From JACVRW01 sp963826165 (GTDB lineage Bacteria > Actinomycetota > Thermoleophilia > Solirubrobacterales > Thermoleophilaceae), in NCBI GenBank assembly GCA_963826165.1, contig CAWGWC010000018.1:1-64000 (forward strand): DNA of 64,000 bases. Direction: 5' to 3'. A program made the position numbers and the translations under genes. Below are positions 16,851-26,276 of the stretch, piece after piece (position 1 is the first letter of the stretch; each line of letters begins with the position of its first letter). The notes below the pieces were generated by a model. That model was not told where the DNA came from and searched no databases. It worked only from the letters and a program-made list of their open reading frames with translations.

Positions 16851-17989
16851 GCCGCCACGTGGCGGTGGTGCTTCACGAGCCGCAGCTGGGCGGCGCCACG
16901 GTGTCGCTGCTGCGGGCGCTGCCCCTGCTCGAGGCGCGGGGCTGGCGCTTCTCGTTCTGGGTGCCCGGTCGCGGGCCGGCCGAGCAGGAGCTGCGCCGTC
17001 GCGGCCTGGAGGTGGCGGGCGCCGAACGGCTGATGCGCTTCAGCGGCGCGAGCCTGCGCACGCCGCCCGGCCCGGCGAGGCGACTCGCGAGCGTGCCCGC
17101 CTACCTGCGCGGCTGGCGGGCCTGGCTGCGGGCGCAGCAGCCCGAGCTGATCCACGCCAACTCGATCCTGGCCCTGCCGGAGCTGACCTCCCGGCCGCGT
17201 GGCGGGCCGCCGCTCGTGCTCCACACCCACGAGGTGCTGCCCACGGGAGCCAAGGGGGCCGCCGCCGCCCTGCTCGTGCGCCGGGCGGACGCCGTGATCT
17301 CGGTGTCGGCCGCGGCGGCCCGGGCGCTGCGGAGCTTCGGCATCGAGTCGACCGTGGTCTACTCGGCCGTGCCCGATCCCGGGCCGGTGTCTCCGGCGGC
17401 GCCCGGGAACGAGCCGCTGGTGGTGGGAACGCTCGGCACCGTCTCCCGCCGCAAGGGCAGCGACCTGTTCGTGGCCACGGCAAGGCGCGTGGCCGAGCGG
17501 CGCAACGGGATCGAGTTCCGCATGGCCGGCGAGCCCGTGGTGGGAGGCGAGCGACCCTGGGCCGAGAATGTCCTGGCCGAGGCCTCCGCGGCCGGCATCC
17601 GCCACCAGCCTCGGATCGACACCTTCGCCGAGCTGCCGAGCTGGCACGTATTCGTGCTGCCCTCCCGGATGGATCCATGCCCGCTGGCACTGCTCGAGGC
17701 GATGGCGGTCGGCGTCCCCGTGGTGGCCACCAGCGTGGGCGGCATACCCGAGCAGGTGGGCACCGACGCCGGATTGCTGGTGGCGCCGGAGGACGTGGAC
17801 GGGCTGGCCGCCGCCGTGCTCGAGCTGGCCGGCTCTCCCGGCCGGCGTGATCGCCTCGGCGCGGCCGGCCGGACGCGGGCCCGGAGCCTGTTCAGCCTCG
17901 AGACGCAGGCCGCCGGCCTGGACCGGGTCTATCGCCGGGCGCTCGGACGTGTAGAGCCCGAGCCGCCAGCCCGCGCTCACCCGGGCTGA
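16847..17989 (+). CDS. GT4 family glycosyltransferase
   Basis: A 380-residue GT-B enzyme from the GTG at 16847, which overlaps the lipoprotein stop. The acceptor domain begins HVAVVLHEPQLGGATVSLLR; the donor domain has GTLGTVSRRKGSDLFVATAR and SRMDPCPLALLEAMAVGVPV, where the usual F/G of the E-x7-E loop is replaced by a DPCPL variant. This is typical of some GT4 capsule enzymes. It is the third gene of a short rightward operon (polymerase, lipoprotein, GT4). Its last 98 bases overlap the 3' end of the leftward flippase gene. Confidence 0.85.
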   Translation: MSRHVAVVLHEPQLGGATVSLLRALPLLEARGWRFSFWVPGRGPAEQELRRRGLEVAGAERLMRFSGASLRTPPGPARRLASVPAYLRGWRAWLRAQQPELIHANSILALPELTSRPRGGPPLVLHTHEVLPTGAKGAAAALLVRRADAVISVSAAAARALRSFGIESTVVYSAVPDPGPVSPAAPGNEPLVVGTLGTVSRRKGSDLFVATARRVAERRNGIEFRMAGEPVVGGERPWAENVLAEASAAGIRHQPRIDTFAELPSWHVFVLPSRMDPCPLALLEAMAVGVPVVATSVGGIPEQVGTDAGLLVAPEDVDGLAAAVLELAGSPGRRDRLGAAGRTRARSLFSLETQAAGLDRVYRRALGRVEPEPPARAHPG

Positions 17990-19388
17990 GCGTTCCGGGC
18001 GCCAGCAGGCCCGCGCCACCCACCGCCAGACCGGCCAGTCCCGCCACCGCCACCGTGAGGACGGCGCCCGCGCCGGCCCCGGCCAGCGCGAGGTCAGCCA
18101 GCCCGGCCGCCAGCCACCCTCCCACCGCCGCGGCCACGAAGCGGACATAACGGGCGTCGAAGGGAGAGGCGCCCAGCTCGGCCACTGTGCTGCGCGTCCA
18201 CCAGGCGTTGAGCAGCGCGTAGGCCGCCACAGTCGCGGCCGCGGCGCCGGTCAGCTCCCAGACGCCGGTGAGCACGAGCGTCCCCAGCACGAGCAACGGC
18301 AGCCCGACCACCGACGAGCGCCAGATCGCGGTGAAGGCGCCCAGCGCGCTGAGCATCGCGTAGCCGACCCCGAGGGCGCCCTGGACGCCGTAGCCGGCCA
18401 GCAGGATGCGCAGCAGCGTGGTGGTGGTCTCCTGCTCGTCCGGGTAGACGATCCGCGCCAGCTCCGGGGCGGTCACAAACCCGATGCCCACCGCCAGCAG
18501 CGTGGTGAAGGCCGACCAGCGGCACGCCGTGCGGTACAGGGTGAGCGCCGCTTCGCGAGCGCCGCCCACGACCAGCCTGGTGGCCTCCGGCAGGAAGAAC
18601 AGGCTGATGGCGACGAGAAACTGCGCGCCGAACTCCGCCACGCGCAGCGACACCGAGTAGGTCCCGGCCGGCGCGGCGCCCAGCAGCAGCCCGACGATCA
18701 CGACGTCGAGGTTGCCCAGCAGGCTCCACAGCACCCCGCCCAGCTGCAGCGCCCCCACGCCGCTCATCTCGGAGGTGGTGGCGGCCAGGCCGCGGGTGGC
18801 GTGGCGCCACGTCACGGCCGCCACCAGCAGGTTGAGCACGGCGAAGGCCCACAGCACGGCGTCGCCTGACAGGTCGACCCCCAGCGCCAGGGCGGCGATG
18901 ACGGCGCGGCCGGCCGAGGCGGCCAGGTTGGTGGCGAGCGCGAAGCGGCCGGGCTGGTTTCGGGCCCGGAACACCGAGGCGCCGATCGTGGTGGCGCCCT
19001 GGGTCACCGCCAGCAGGAGCGCCGCGGCCACGCCGGACGCCCCGAGCCCATCTCCGCTGCCGGTGGAGATCACGATCACCGCGGCGAGCACAAGCGGCAG
19101 GACGGCGGCGAAGCGGCGTACCGCCCGCCTCAGGTCGCCGCGGCCGAAGCCGCCGCCGTCCTCGGCTGCCGCGGCCTGGCGCGCGGTCGCGTCGGCCAGC
19201 CCGCCGGTGGCCAGCGCGGCGCCGAGCACGCCCGCCGCCAGCGCCGCCAGCAGCGCGCCGAGCTCGCCGGCGCCGAGGCTGCGCACCAGCAGCAGCAGGG
19301 TGGCCAGGGTGAGTGCCCGGGCCAGAATCCACGCCGTCCAGTTGACCGCCGTGCTTCGCCCGACGCGACGGGCGGCGTCCGAGCTCAC
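17892..19388 (-). CDS. Polysaccharide flippase, Wzx/MATE-like
   Basis: About 498 residues from the GTG at 19388, with 12-14 hydrophobic segments. It begins with TAWILARALTLATLLLLVRS and LGAGELGALLAALAAGVLG, the N-terminal layout of oligosaccharide flippases. The GTG follows the stop of the preceding GT4 by a single base. The C-terminal 30 residues are Arg/Pro/Gly-rich and lie over the 3' end of the GT4 on the other strand. It ends the leftward unit 17.9-26.7 kb and is the second of three flippases. The true C-terminus may be shorter if a frame error lies in the overlap. Confidence 0.78.
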   Translation of the reverse strand: MSSDAARRVGRSTAVNWTAWILARALTLATLLLLVRSLGAGELGALLAALAAGVLGAALATGGLADATARQAAAAEDGGGFGRGDLRRAVRRFAAVLPLVLAAVIVISTGSGDGLGASGVAAALLLAVTQGATTIGASVFRARNQPGRFALATNLAASAGRAVIAALALGVDLSGDAVLWAFAVLNLLVAAVTWRHATRGLAATTSEMSGVGALQLGGVLWSLLGNLDVVIVGLLLGAAPAGTYSVSLRVAEFGAQFLVAISLFFLPEATRLVVGGAREAALTLYRTACRWSAFTTLLAVGIGFVTAPELARIVYPDEQETTTTLLRILLAGYGVQGALGVGYAMLSALGAFTAIWRSSVVGLPLLVLGTLVLTGVWELTGAAAATVAAYALLNAWWTRSTVAELGASPFDARYVRFVAAAVGGWLAAGLADLALAGAGAGAVLTVAVAGLAGLAVGGAGLLAPGTLSPGERGLAARALHVRAPGDRPGPGRRPASRG

Positions 19389-19389
19389 G

Positions 19390-20501
19390 TCAGTGCGCGC
19401 CGTGCGCGCGCAGCACCTTCGCGAGGCGCTCGCGGAAGCTCTCCTCGGAGAAGCGCTCGGCGCTTCGGCGCAGCGCCTCGGAATCCCAGGAGCGCCCGGC
19501 CAGCTCGCGCACGCCGGCCCGGATCTGCTCCGGATCGGCGCCGTCGCTCGACCAGCACGCCGTCCTCGCCCGGGCGCACGATGTCTCGCGCCCCGCCGCG
19601 GTCGGTCGCGAGCACCGGGGCGCCGGCGGCCAGGGCTTCGACCATGGATATGCCGAAGTCCTCCTCGCCCACGTGGACGAACCCGCCGGCTCCGGCGAAC
19701 AGCTCGGCCAGGCGCTCGCGCGGCAGCCAGCCCAGCAGCTCGACGTTGGGGGGCAGAGCGGCTCTGAGCTCCGGTCTCGAGCGGTCCCACGCCCACCATG
19801 GTCAGACGCAGATCGGGCAGCTCGCGGAAGGCCTCGGCCACCTCCAGAGGGCGCTTGTAGGAGACCAGGCGATGCACCCAGAGGAAGTGCGCGGGGTCGC
19901 GGGGCACGTCGCGGGGGAAGTCCGCGGTGGCCACCGGCGGGGCCACCACCACGGCGTCGCGTTCGTAGAAGTCGCGTATCCGCTCCGCCACCGCCGTGGA
20001 GTTGGCCACGTAGACGTCGGGCCTCCGCGACGCCTCGCGGTCCCAGGAGCGCAGACGGCCCCGCACCGCCCGCAGCGCCGCGCCCTTCACCCCGTTGACG
20101 CGGTTCTGCTCGGCGGCGGGCATCCACACGTAGCGCATGGGGGTGTGGCAGTAGCAGGCGTGCAGCGTGCTCTCGGGAGTCCTCACACCCGCGGCGCAGG
20201 CGTGCGAGGAGCTGAGCACGAGCTCGTAGCCCGACAGGTCGAGGCGCTCGAACCAGCGCGGCATGTACGGCAGCAGCCAGCGCCAGCGGCCCGGGTCATG
20301 CCCGCGCTGGCGCACCCCCGGCACGGTGCCGGCTCGCGACTCATGGACGATCGCCGAGCCGAGCCGCGGCGGGAGCAGCTCGCGGGCGGCGTGGAAGGTG
20401 AAGATCTCCGGGTCCCGCGCGAACATGTCCAGCATGGCCGCCACGGTGCGCTCGGCCCCGTGGTAGCCCTGAAACCAGTCGTGAACGAGTGCCGTGCGCA
20501 T
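19390..20501 (-). pseudogene. GT4 glycosyltransferase, two frame breaks
   Basis: The gene starts at an ATG at 20501 with TALVHDWFQGYHGAERTVA and runs through CYCHTPMRYVWMPAAE and LRLTMVGVGPLE. Near 19762 one extra base (ACCGG for ACGG) moves the reading to the frame with ELLGWLPRERLAELFAGAGG and GEEDFGISMVEALAAGAPVL, the GT4 E-x7-E site. Near 19545 a second extra base moves it to DGADPEQIRAGVRELAG and the end ERLAKVLRAHGAH at 19390. Joined, it is a complete GT4 of about 370 residues, similar to the one at 12179. Conservation of all three parts argues for recent indels or assembly error rather than old decay. Confidence 0.72.
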
Positions 20502-20563
20502 GCTGAGCGGCTCGGTGGCCTCGGCGCTGCTCGGAATGGCGGGGGGCGCTGCGGGCCGGCTCG

Positions 20564-22744
20564 TCACCCAGCTTCCAACTCTGACGCCTGGTACTCGGTG
20601 TAGCCCTTGTGGCGCTGCAACGCCCGCCTGAAGCCGAGTGGCTTGCGAAGCCGCACCGAGCGTCGGTAGGGACGCCCCCGGCGCCGGTAGCTGCGCCACT
20701 CGCGCAGGCCCGCCAGGCGGCCGCGGAGGGGGGCCAGCGTGCGTCCGGCCACCGAGGTGAAGATGACGTAGGCCGTGTCGTAGGCCACCATCCAGGGCCC
20801 GTTCAGCCACAGCATCTCGGTGGAGGCGTTCTTGGCCAGCGTGCGCACGCGGTTGCGCCCGACGAGGTAGAGCTTGGCCGGGGAGCCGTGCTGGGCCGTG
20901 GCGGAGTGATGGTGATAGACCACCGCGCCCGGGGCGTAGAGCGCCCGCCAGCCGTGGGCCTGGGCGCGCCAGGCCAGGTCGGCGTCCTCGAAGAAGGCGA
21001 AGAACGTCTCGTCGAAGGCCCCCGCCTGGTCGAGCATCGCGCGCCGGAAGATGGCGGCCCCGCCGGTGGCCCCGAACACCTCGTACGGCTCGCCCCCGGG
21101 ATGGTCGCTCACGCGCTCGCCCACCAGCCGGTCCGCCGCGATGCCCAGGCGGTCGAGCTCCAGCCCGGCGGAGTTGAGCACGGCGCGCCGGTCGGCGAAG
21201 CGCATCTGCGCCGCCACCGAGCCGATGCGCGGGTCGAGGCGCCCGGCCTCGAGCATGGTGGAGACGGCGTCCGGCTCGACGGTGGTGTCGTTGTTGAACA
21301 CGGCGATCCACTCTCCGCCGCTCTCGGCGATCCCTCGGGCCACCCCGCCGGCGAAGCCCTCGTTGCGCTCCAGGGAGATCACGCGTACCTCCGGGAACTG
21401 CTCGCGTACCAGCTCGACGGAGCCGTCCTGCGAGCCGTTGTCGACCACGATGACCTGGGTGTCCTCGTCCACGGCCTCGAGGGCTCGCTCGAGCGACTGC
21501 AGGCACATCCGCAGGAGATTGCGGCGCTCGTGGTTGACGATGATGGCCGAGACGGCCGTGCCGGTGGCGGGCTTGGCGCCGTTGGCGGGAACCGGCCGAA
21601 GCTGGGTGAGGATCGGCTCGTCCTCGGCCAGCACCTCGCCGATCGCCGCGTCGGTCAGCCGGGCGCTGCGGTCCCAGTTGAAGTACGCGGCGCGCTCGAG
21701 ACCGCTCTTCACGAGGCGCTCGCGCACCGGAGCATCCCCGGCGGCAGTGAGCAGCGCGTCGCCCAGCGCGGCGCCGTCGTCGGGATCCACCAGCAGCGCG
21801 GCGTCGCCGCAGGTCTCCGGCAGAGCGGTGCGGTCGGCCGCCACCACGGGCACGCCGCTGGCCATCGCCTCGAGCACGGGCAGGCCGAAGCCCTCGTAGA
21901 GCGACGGCATGGCCAGGGCCAGCGCTCCGGTGTAGAGCCCGGGAAGGGCACCGTCGTCCACGTAGCCGAGGGCGCGCAGGGGCGGCGTCTCGCCGGGTCG
22001 CATGTAGGCCCGCCCCGAGCCCGCGGACACCAGCTCGATTCCCTCGCGCTCCAGGCGGTCCCGGGCCTCGGCCAGCGAGGCCAGGTTCTTGCGCGCGATC
22101 CGGGTGCCGACCACGAGGATGTACGGCCGTTCGAGACCGTAGGCCTGCCTCACGGGCTCGACGTCGGCGTGGGGCGAGAAGCGCGCGTCCACGCCGTGGG
22201 GCACCACCACGATGCGGTCGGGATCGAGGTCGAGCCCCTCGGCCAGCTCGCGCCGGGAGAACTCAGACGGAGCGATCACGCGCCGGGCGCGCTGGGCCAA
22301 CAGGGGCACTATCCGCTTCTGGTAGGAGGCGTAGACCGCCGAGTACCAGCCGGGATGCCTCAGGGCGGCCAGGTCGTTGATCACGACCACGGTGCGCCGC
22401 GAGGCCACGGGCGCGAGGTTGGCGGGGCAGTAGAGCACGCGGGCCTCACGCGAGGCGGCGGGCAGCAGCGCCTGCTCCCACAGGTGCCCGGCGCGGTAGG
22501 CCAGCGCGGTCGGCGGCCGGGCCATCGCGTACCGGGAGGGGTTGAGCCGCGGCAGGCGGGCGGCCATCTCGATCGTGACCCGCTCCACGCCGCCGATCTC
22601 ACGCCGCGCGGCGGCGCGCGCGTTGATCAGCACCGGGGCGTTTCTGCGGGTGGCCACCCGGCGGGACCCGTTCGAGCCGCCCGCCGGGTCCGCCCTCGGC
22701 GCGCTCGCCGAAACCTCCGGATCGCGCGACAGGATCTCGCTCAC
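20564..22744 (-). CDS. Two-domain glycosyltransferase, GT4 fused to GT2
   Basis: A 726-residue protein with two complete catalytic domains. Residues about 35-375 are a GT4/GT-B unit (INARAAARREIGGVERVTIE; VVGTRIARKNLASLAEA; PSLYEGFGLPVLEAMASG). A short linker (PVPANGAKPATG) leads to residues about 395-690, a GT2/GT-A unit (SAIIVNHERRNLLRMCLQS; VVDNGSQDGS; FNNDTTVEPDAV; FDETFFAFFEDADLAWRA), rhamnosyltransferase-like. It probably adds two consecutive sugars. Its ATG overlaps the polymerase stop by 4 bases in the leftward unit. Confidence 0.88.
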   Translation of the reverse strand: MSEILSRDPEVSASAPRADPAGGSNGSRRVATRRNAPVLINARAAARREIGGVERVTIEMAARLPRLNPSRYAMARPPTALAYRAGHLWEQALLPAASREARVLYCPANLAPVASRRTVVVINDLAALRHPGWYSAVYASYQKRIVPLLAQRARRVIAPSEFSRRELAEGLDLDPDRIVVVPHGVDARFSPHADVEPVRQAYGLERPYILVVGTRIARKNLASLAEARDRLEREGIELVSAGSGRAYMRPGETPPLRALGYVDDGALPGLYTGALALAMPSLYEGFGLPVLEAMASGVPVVAADRTALPETCGDAALLVDPDDGAALGDALLTAAGDAPVRERLVKSGLERAAYFNWDRSARLTDAAIGEVLAEDEPILTQLRPVPANGAKPATGTAVSAIIVNHERRNLLRMCLQSLERALEAVDEDTQVIVVDNGSQDGSVELVREQFPEVRVISLERNEGFAGGVARGIAESGGEWIAVFNNDTTVEPDAVSTMLEAGRLDPRIGSVAAQMRFADRRAVLNSAGLELDRLGIAADRLVGERVSDHPGGEPYEVFGATGGAAIFRRAMLDQAGAFDETFFAFFEDADLAWRAQAHGWRALYAPGAVVYHHHSATAQHGSPAKLYLVGRNRVRTLAKNASTEMLWLNGPWMVAYDTAYVIFTSVAGRTLAPLRGRLAGLREWRSYRRRGRPYRRSVRLRKPLGFRRALQRHKGYTEYQASELEAG

Positions 22745-24246
22745 GCGCGCGCTCCGGATCGGTCGGCGGTCACGACGGCAGGACTCTCATCGCGGTCCAT
22801 TCCTAGCACGCTTTCCCGGCCCGAGGACTCCTCGCTCCACGCCACCGCCGCCGCGGCGAGCAACAGCGCCGGCAGGGTCACGGCAGGCATCTCCCAGTCC
22901 CAGTCGAGCCCGGCGTGGAAGGCCCACGTGGCCAGCCCGGCGGCCACGCCCGTGGCCGCCGCCGCGTCGCGGCGGTAGAGGCGCACCAGGGAGGCCCCGA
23001 CCCCGCCCAGGAACAGCAGCAGACAGGCCAGGCCCACCAGCCCGAGCTCGGCGGCGGTCTCCAGGTACAGCGAGTGGGCGTCCCCGGAGGCGTCCACCCG
23101 GTCCGCGTTGGCCAGCCACTCGACCTGGAAGCCGCCGGAACCCAGCCCCCTCACCGGGTTGTCGGCGAAGTTCTGGGCGGCCACCTCCCAGTAGCGGTAG
23201 CGGTTGGTGTCGATCGAGCCCAGCCGAGACGGATCGGCGCCCGCGGCGGGCGAGGCGCCCTGGGGCTTGCCCTCGAATGCGGCCAGCACGAGGCCGCCCA
23301 CCACCAGCACGAGCAGGGCCACCCCGGCCACGGTCGCCGGACGCGAGACGGGCAGGGACGGCCCCCGGATGCGCCCGCCGCCCTCCTGCGGCGCCACCAG
23401 CGCGGCCACGGCGGCGGCCGCCGCCAGCACCGCGAGCATCACCAGCCCCTGGCCCGCGTCGCGTTCCTCCAGGGAGGTGACGGTGGTGAGCGCGCTGGCC
23501 ACCAGCGATGCCGCCACCGAGGCCAGGCCGATCGTGAGGATGCTGCGCACCTGGGGCCGCGAGTCGGGCGCCAGGGCCAGCAGCACGAGCAGCCCGACGG
23601 CAACGGCGGCCAGGGCCCCGCGAGCGAAGCTGAGATACACGCCGAGCCCGAGAACCACGCCGGCCGCCGCCACCACCGATCGCAGCGCCCGGCCGCGCGA
23701 AGGGTCGCCGCCCACCCGCACGGCCAGCACGAAGCCCAGCGCCGCGAGGAGGCCGTAGGCGTTCCAGTAGGTGAGCGGTTGCTCCAGGCGGCCCGCCGAC
23801 GAGCCGCTCTGCTCGAGATCGATCAGCGTCGGCAGCAGTCGCTCGGACAGCCCGTAGGCGATCGGCACGAAGGCCCCCAGGGCCAGCGCCGGCTCGAGGG
23901 CGCGTCTCACCGGCGGCTCGCGCAGCAGCGCCAGGGCCGCCGTGAACGCGCCGAGGTAGAGCAACAGCCGCTGGAGATCGTCCTGCGCGCGGCCGCCCAC
24001 GGGGGCCCAGCTGAGCGAGAGGGCTGTCCACGCGCTGAGCAGCGCCAGGCCGAGCAGCGCCAGGCGGCCGGCGGTGGAGAGCGGCAGCGGCGTGGCCGAC
24101 GCCACTGCGACGAGCACCACGAGCGCCCACGCCACCAGCGCCCCGATGATGCGCGGCTCGTCGAAGAAGGCACCCGAGAAGAACGCGAGCGCCGTCGGGA
24201 GGACGATCAGGGCCGTCGCGCCGGCCGCGAGAACCCAGTTCCGCAT
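22741..24246 (-). CDS. O-antigen ligase/polymerase (Wzy/WaaL-like)
   Basis: A 501-residue polytopic membrane protein with about 11-12 segments. The large external loop contains NRYRYWEVAAQNFADNPVRG followed by GSGGFQVEW and DAHSLYLETAAELGLVGL, the Wzy_C signature (R-x-x-x-W, G-x-G-x-F, H-S/N-x-Y-L-E). Such proteins polymerise lipid-linked repeats or transfer them to an acceptor outside the membrane. It starts at ATG 24246, 12 bases after the GT2 gene, and overlaps the fusion transferase by 4 bases. It is the most convincing of the three polymerase-like proteins. Confidence 0.87.
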   Translation of the reverse strand: MRNWVLAAGATALIVLPTALAFFSGAFFDEPRIIGALVAWALVVLVAVASATPLPLSTAGRLALLGLALLSAWTALSLSWAPVGGRAQDDLQRLLLYLGAFTAALALLREPPVRRALEPALALGAFVPIAYGLSERLLPTLIDLEQSGSSAGRLEQPLTYWNAYGLLAALGFVLAVRVGGDPSRGRALRSVVAAAGVVLGLGVYLSFARGALAAVAVGLLVLLALAPDSRPQVRSILTIGLASVAASLVASALTTVTSLEERDAGQGLVMLAVLAAAAAVAALVAPQEGGGRIRGPSLPVSRPATVAGVALLVLVVGGLVLAAFEGKPQGASPAAGADPSRLGSIDTNRYRYWEVAAQNFADNPVRGLGSGGFQVEWLANADRVDASGDAHSLYLETAAELGLVGLACLLLFLGGVGASLVRLYRRDAAAATGVAAGLATWAFHAGLDWDWEMPAVTLPALLLAAAAVAWSEESSGRESVLGMDRDESPAVVTADRSGARA

Positions 24247-24258
24247 AGGCGGGCCAGG

Positions 24259-25152
24259 TTAGTGGCTTGTGCCCTGACGCACGGCACTCCGGAGCGCGCG
24301 CAGCTGAGCCCGGTCGTAGCCCGGGTCGCGACGCAGGACGGTTCGCGCCAGCGCCCGCGTGCCGTAGGTCACGGCCTGGGCCAGGTCGTCCAGCGCCAGT
24401 GCCCGGCGACCAAGACCGGCCACCACCGCCCGCCGCCGCCTCGCCGCCAGGGTGAGGGCGTCCCCGCCGAGCGAGCGCGCCACCGAGGTGCCGCCGAGGT
24501 GACGCACGCGCACCCCGGGCCGCAGCAGGGTCGGCGCGCCCAGCCCGGCCGCGCGCAGGCAGAGCTCGAGGTCCTCGTAGAAGAGGAAGGCCGCCGGGTC
24601 GAAGGGCCCAGCGCGCCGCAGCAGGTCCGTGCGCGCCGCCACGCAGGCGGCGATGGCCCAGCCCACGGGCCGCGGGCTCTCGCTGCGCCACGGCTCGTAG
24701 CGGCGCCGCAGCGGGGCGGGCAGCAGGGGCCGCGGCAGCGCGGCCGGGACCAGCGCCTCGAGCGTGCCCGGGAGGGGGTGGGCGCTGTCCTGGACGCTGC
24801 CGTCGGCGTTCAGCAGCCGCGGCACCACCAGCGCGTCGCGGGAGCCGGCCTCGTCCACCAGAGCGAGCAGGCCGTCGTCGAGCAGCTCGACGTCGGGGTT
24901 GACCAGGACGGTGACCGGCTCGGTGACGAGCTCGAGTCCGGCGTTGTTGGCCGCGCCAAAGCCGCGGTTGGAGTCGAGTACCACCACCTCGGCGCCCCAC
25001 TCGCGGGCGCGCTCGGCCCCTTCATCGCGCGAGCCGCTGTCGACCACCACCACCCGTGGCCGGGGGGCGAGCCGGCGCTCCACGCTCGCCAGCAGCGACT
25101 CGAGCTCGCGGGCCGAGTCGTGGATCACCGTGACGATCGCGAACCGGCTCAA
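24259..25152 (-). CDS. GT2 family glycosyltransferase
   Basis: A 297-residue GT-A enzyme whose likely start is a TTG at 25152, overlapping the upstream GT4 stop as TTGA. Upstream in-frame sequence lies over the GT4 gene. Motifs are FAIVTVIHDSARELESLLAS, VVVVDSGSRDEGAE, SNRGFGAANNAGLEL, VLVNPDVELLDDG (the metal-site DxD equivalent NPD) and FDPAAFLFYEDLELCLRA, all typical of rhamnosyltransferase-like GT2 enzymes. It is the fourth gene from the right end of the leftward unit. Confidence 0.84.
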   Translation of the reverse strand: MSRFAIVTVIHDSARELESLLASVERRLAPRPRVVVVDSGSRDEGAERAREWGAEVVVLDSNRGFGAANNAGLELVTEPVTVLVNPDVELLDDGLLALVDEAGSRDALVVPRLLNADGSVQDSAHPLPGTLEALVPAALPRPLLPAPLRRRYEPWRSESPRPVGWAIAACVAARTDLLRRAGPFDPAAFLFYEDLELCLRAAGLGAPTLLRPGVRVRHLGGTSVARSLGGDALTLAARRRRAVVAGLGRRALALDDLAQAVTYGTRALARTVLRRDPGYDRAQLRALRSAVRQGTSH

Positions 25153-26246
25153 CCGGCGGCCTCCGCCAGCACCGCCCTCGTCCGCGCCGCGGCGCCGGCC
25201 CAGGACAGCCGCCCGAGCGCCTCTGCGCCCGCGGTCACCAGGCGCTCGCGCAGCGCCGGGTCGCCCTCCATGCGCAGCAGCGCGTCGGCCAGCGCCGGAG
25301 CGTCCCCACGCGGCACCCGCAGCGCACCCTCTCCCAGGGTCTCGCCGAACACGGGCAGGTCGGAGACCACCGCCGGGGTGCCGCGGCTGACGGCCTCGAG
25401 CGGCGTGAAGCCGTAGCCCTCCTCCTCCGACACGCAGGCGAGCACGAGCGCGTTCGCGTACAGCGCCTCCAGCACGCCATCGGCCACGAAGCCCGTCAGG
25501 ATGGCCTGACTGCGCTCGAGCTGCTCGCGCAGCGGGCCCTCGCCGGCCAGCACCAGGCCCGCCTTCAGCCCTCGAGCCCGCGCCAGCGAGTGTGCCTCCA
25601 GCACGAGGTCGAGCCGCTTGCGCGGCTCCAGGGCGCCGACGGCGAGCACGTAGCCGGGGCCGATGCCCGGCGGCAGCTCGCCCGCGGGGCCTTGCGGGCG
25701 GCCCGGCCCGGGCGCGATCGTCCGGATCCGCTCCGGGGCCACGCCCCATTCCGTCTCCAGCTCGCGGGCCACCACGGCCGAGTCGGCGATCAGCCGCGTG
25801 GCCCGTCGAGCCTGGCGCCGCGGCCGGGCGGCACGGTGCCAGGCACGCTCGTAGCGGCTGAAGTCCTGCGGCCGGTGCTCGAAGCTCAGGTCGTGGACGG
25901 TGAGGACCACAGGCACCTGCGCGGAGACCGCCACCGGTGCGACGCCGGGAAGCAGCACCACGTCGCAGCCCCCCACCAGCCGGTCGAGCCGGGGACGGCC
26001 GCAGAGCGCGGCGGCCGCGAACAGCGGGCGGCTGCCCAGCCGGGTGCCGTGCACCTCGATCCCCCCGCGCTGGAGCTCGCGGGCCGTGCCGGGCGCCCCG
26101 CCCGGGAGCAGCACGGCGTACCGATCCTGGGGGAAATCGCGGGCCAGCGAGCCCAGCAGGCCGCGCAGGTAGCGAGCGATCCCGCGGCTCCTGGCCGGGT
26201 CGCGGAGGCTACGGCCGTCTACGCCGACTCTCAGCGCCCGGCTCAC
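25149..26246 (-). CDS. GT4 family glycosyltransferase
   Basis: A 365-residue GT-B enzyme starting at GTG 26246. The acceptor domain opens LRVGVDGRSLRDPARSRGIA, the layout of GT4 rhamnosyl/mannosyltransferases (DGRxLxxxxxGIxRY). The donor domain has LAVGALEPRKRLDLVLEAHS and VSEEEGYGFTPLEAVSRGTP, with Glu residues spaced as in the E-x7-E motif. It overlaps the GT2 start by 4 bases and lies 30 bases after the surface-protein gene on the same strand. Sugar specificity is unknown. Confidence 0.86.
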   Translation of the reverse strand: MSRALRVGVDGRSLRDPARSRGIARYLRGLLGSLARDFPQDRYAVLLPGGAPGTARELQRGGIEVHGTRLGSRPLFAAAALCGRPRLDRLVGGCDVVLLPGVAPVAVSAQVPVVLTVHDLSFEHRPQDFSRYERAWHRAARPRRQARRATRLIADSAVVARELETEWGVAPERIRTIAPGPGRPQGPAGELPPGIGPGYVLAVGALEPRKRLDLVLEAHSLARARGLKAGLVLAGEGPLREQLERSQAILTGFVADGVLEALYANALVLACVSEEEGYGFTPLEAVSRGTPAVVSDLPVFGETLGEGALRVPRGDAPALADALLRMEGDPALRERLVTAGAEALGRLSWAGAAARTRAVLAEAAG

Positions 26247-26276
26247 CGAATCGGGGACCGCGACCGCGGCCCCCGG

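Noticed and set aside
20609..25416. Very long plus-strand open frames (789 and 833 codons) opposite the GT fusion, polymerase and GT2 genes
   Set aside because: Low-complexity Arg/Gly/His/Gln composition and no motifs; shadows of well-supported minus-strand genes.
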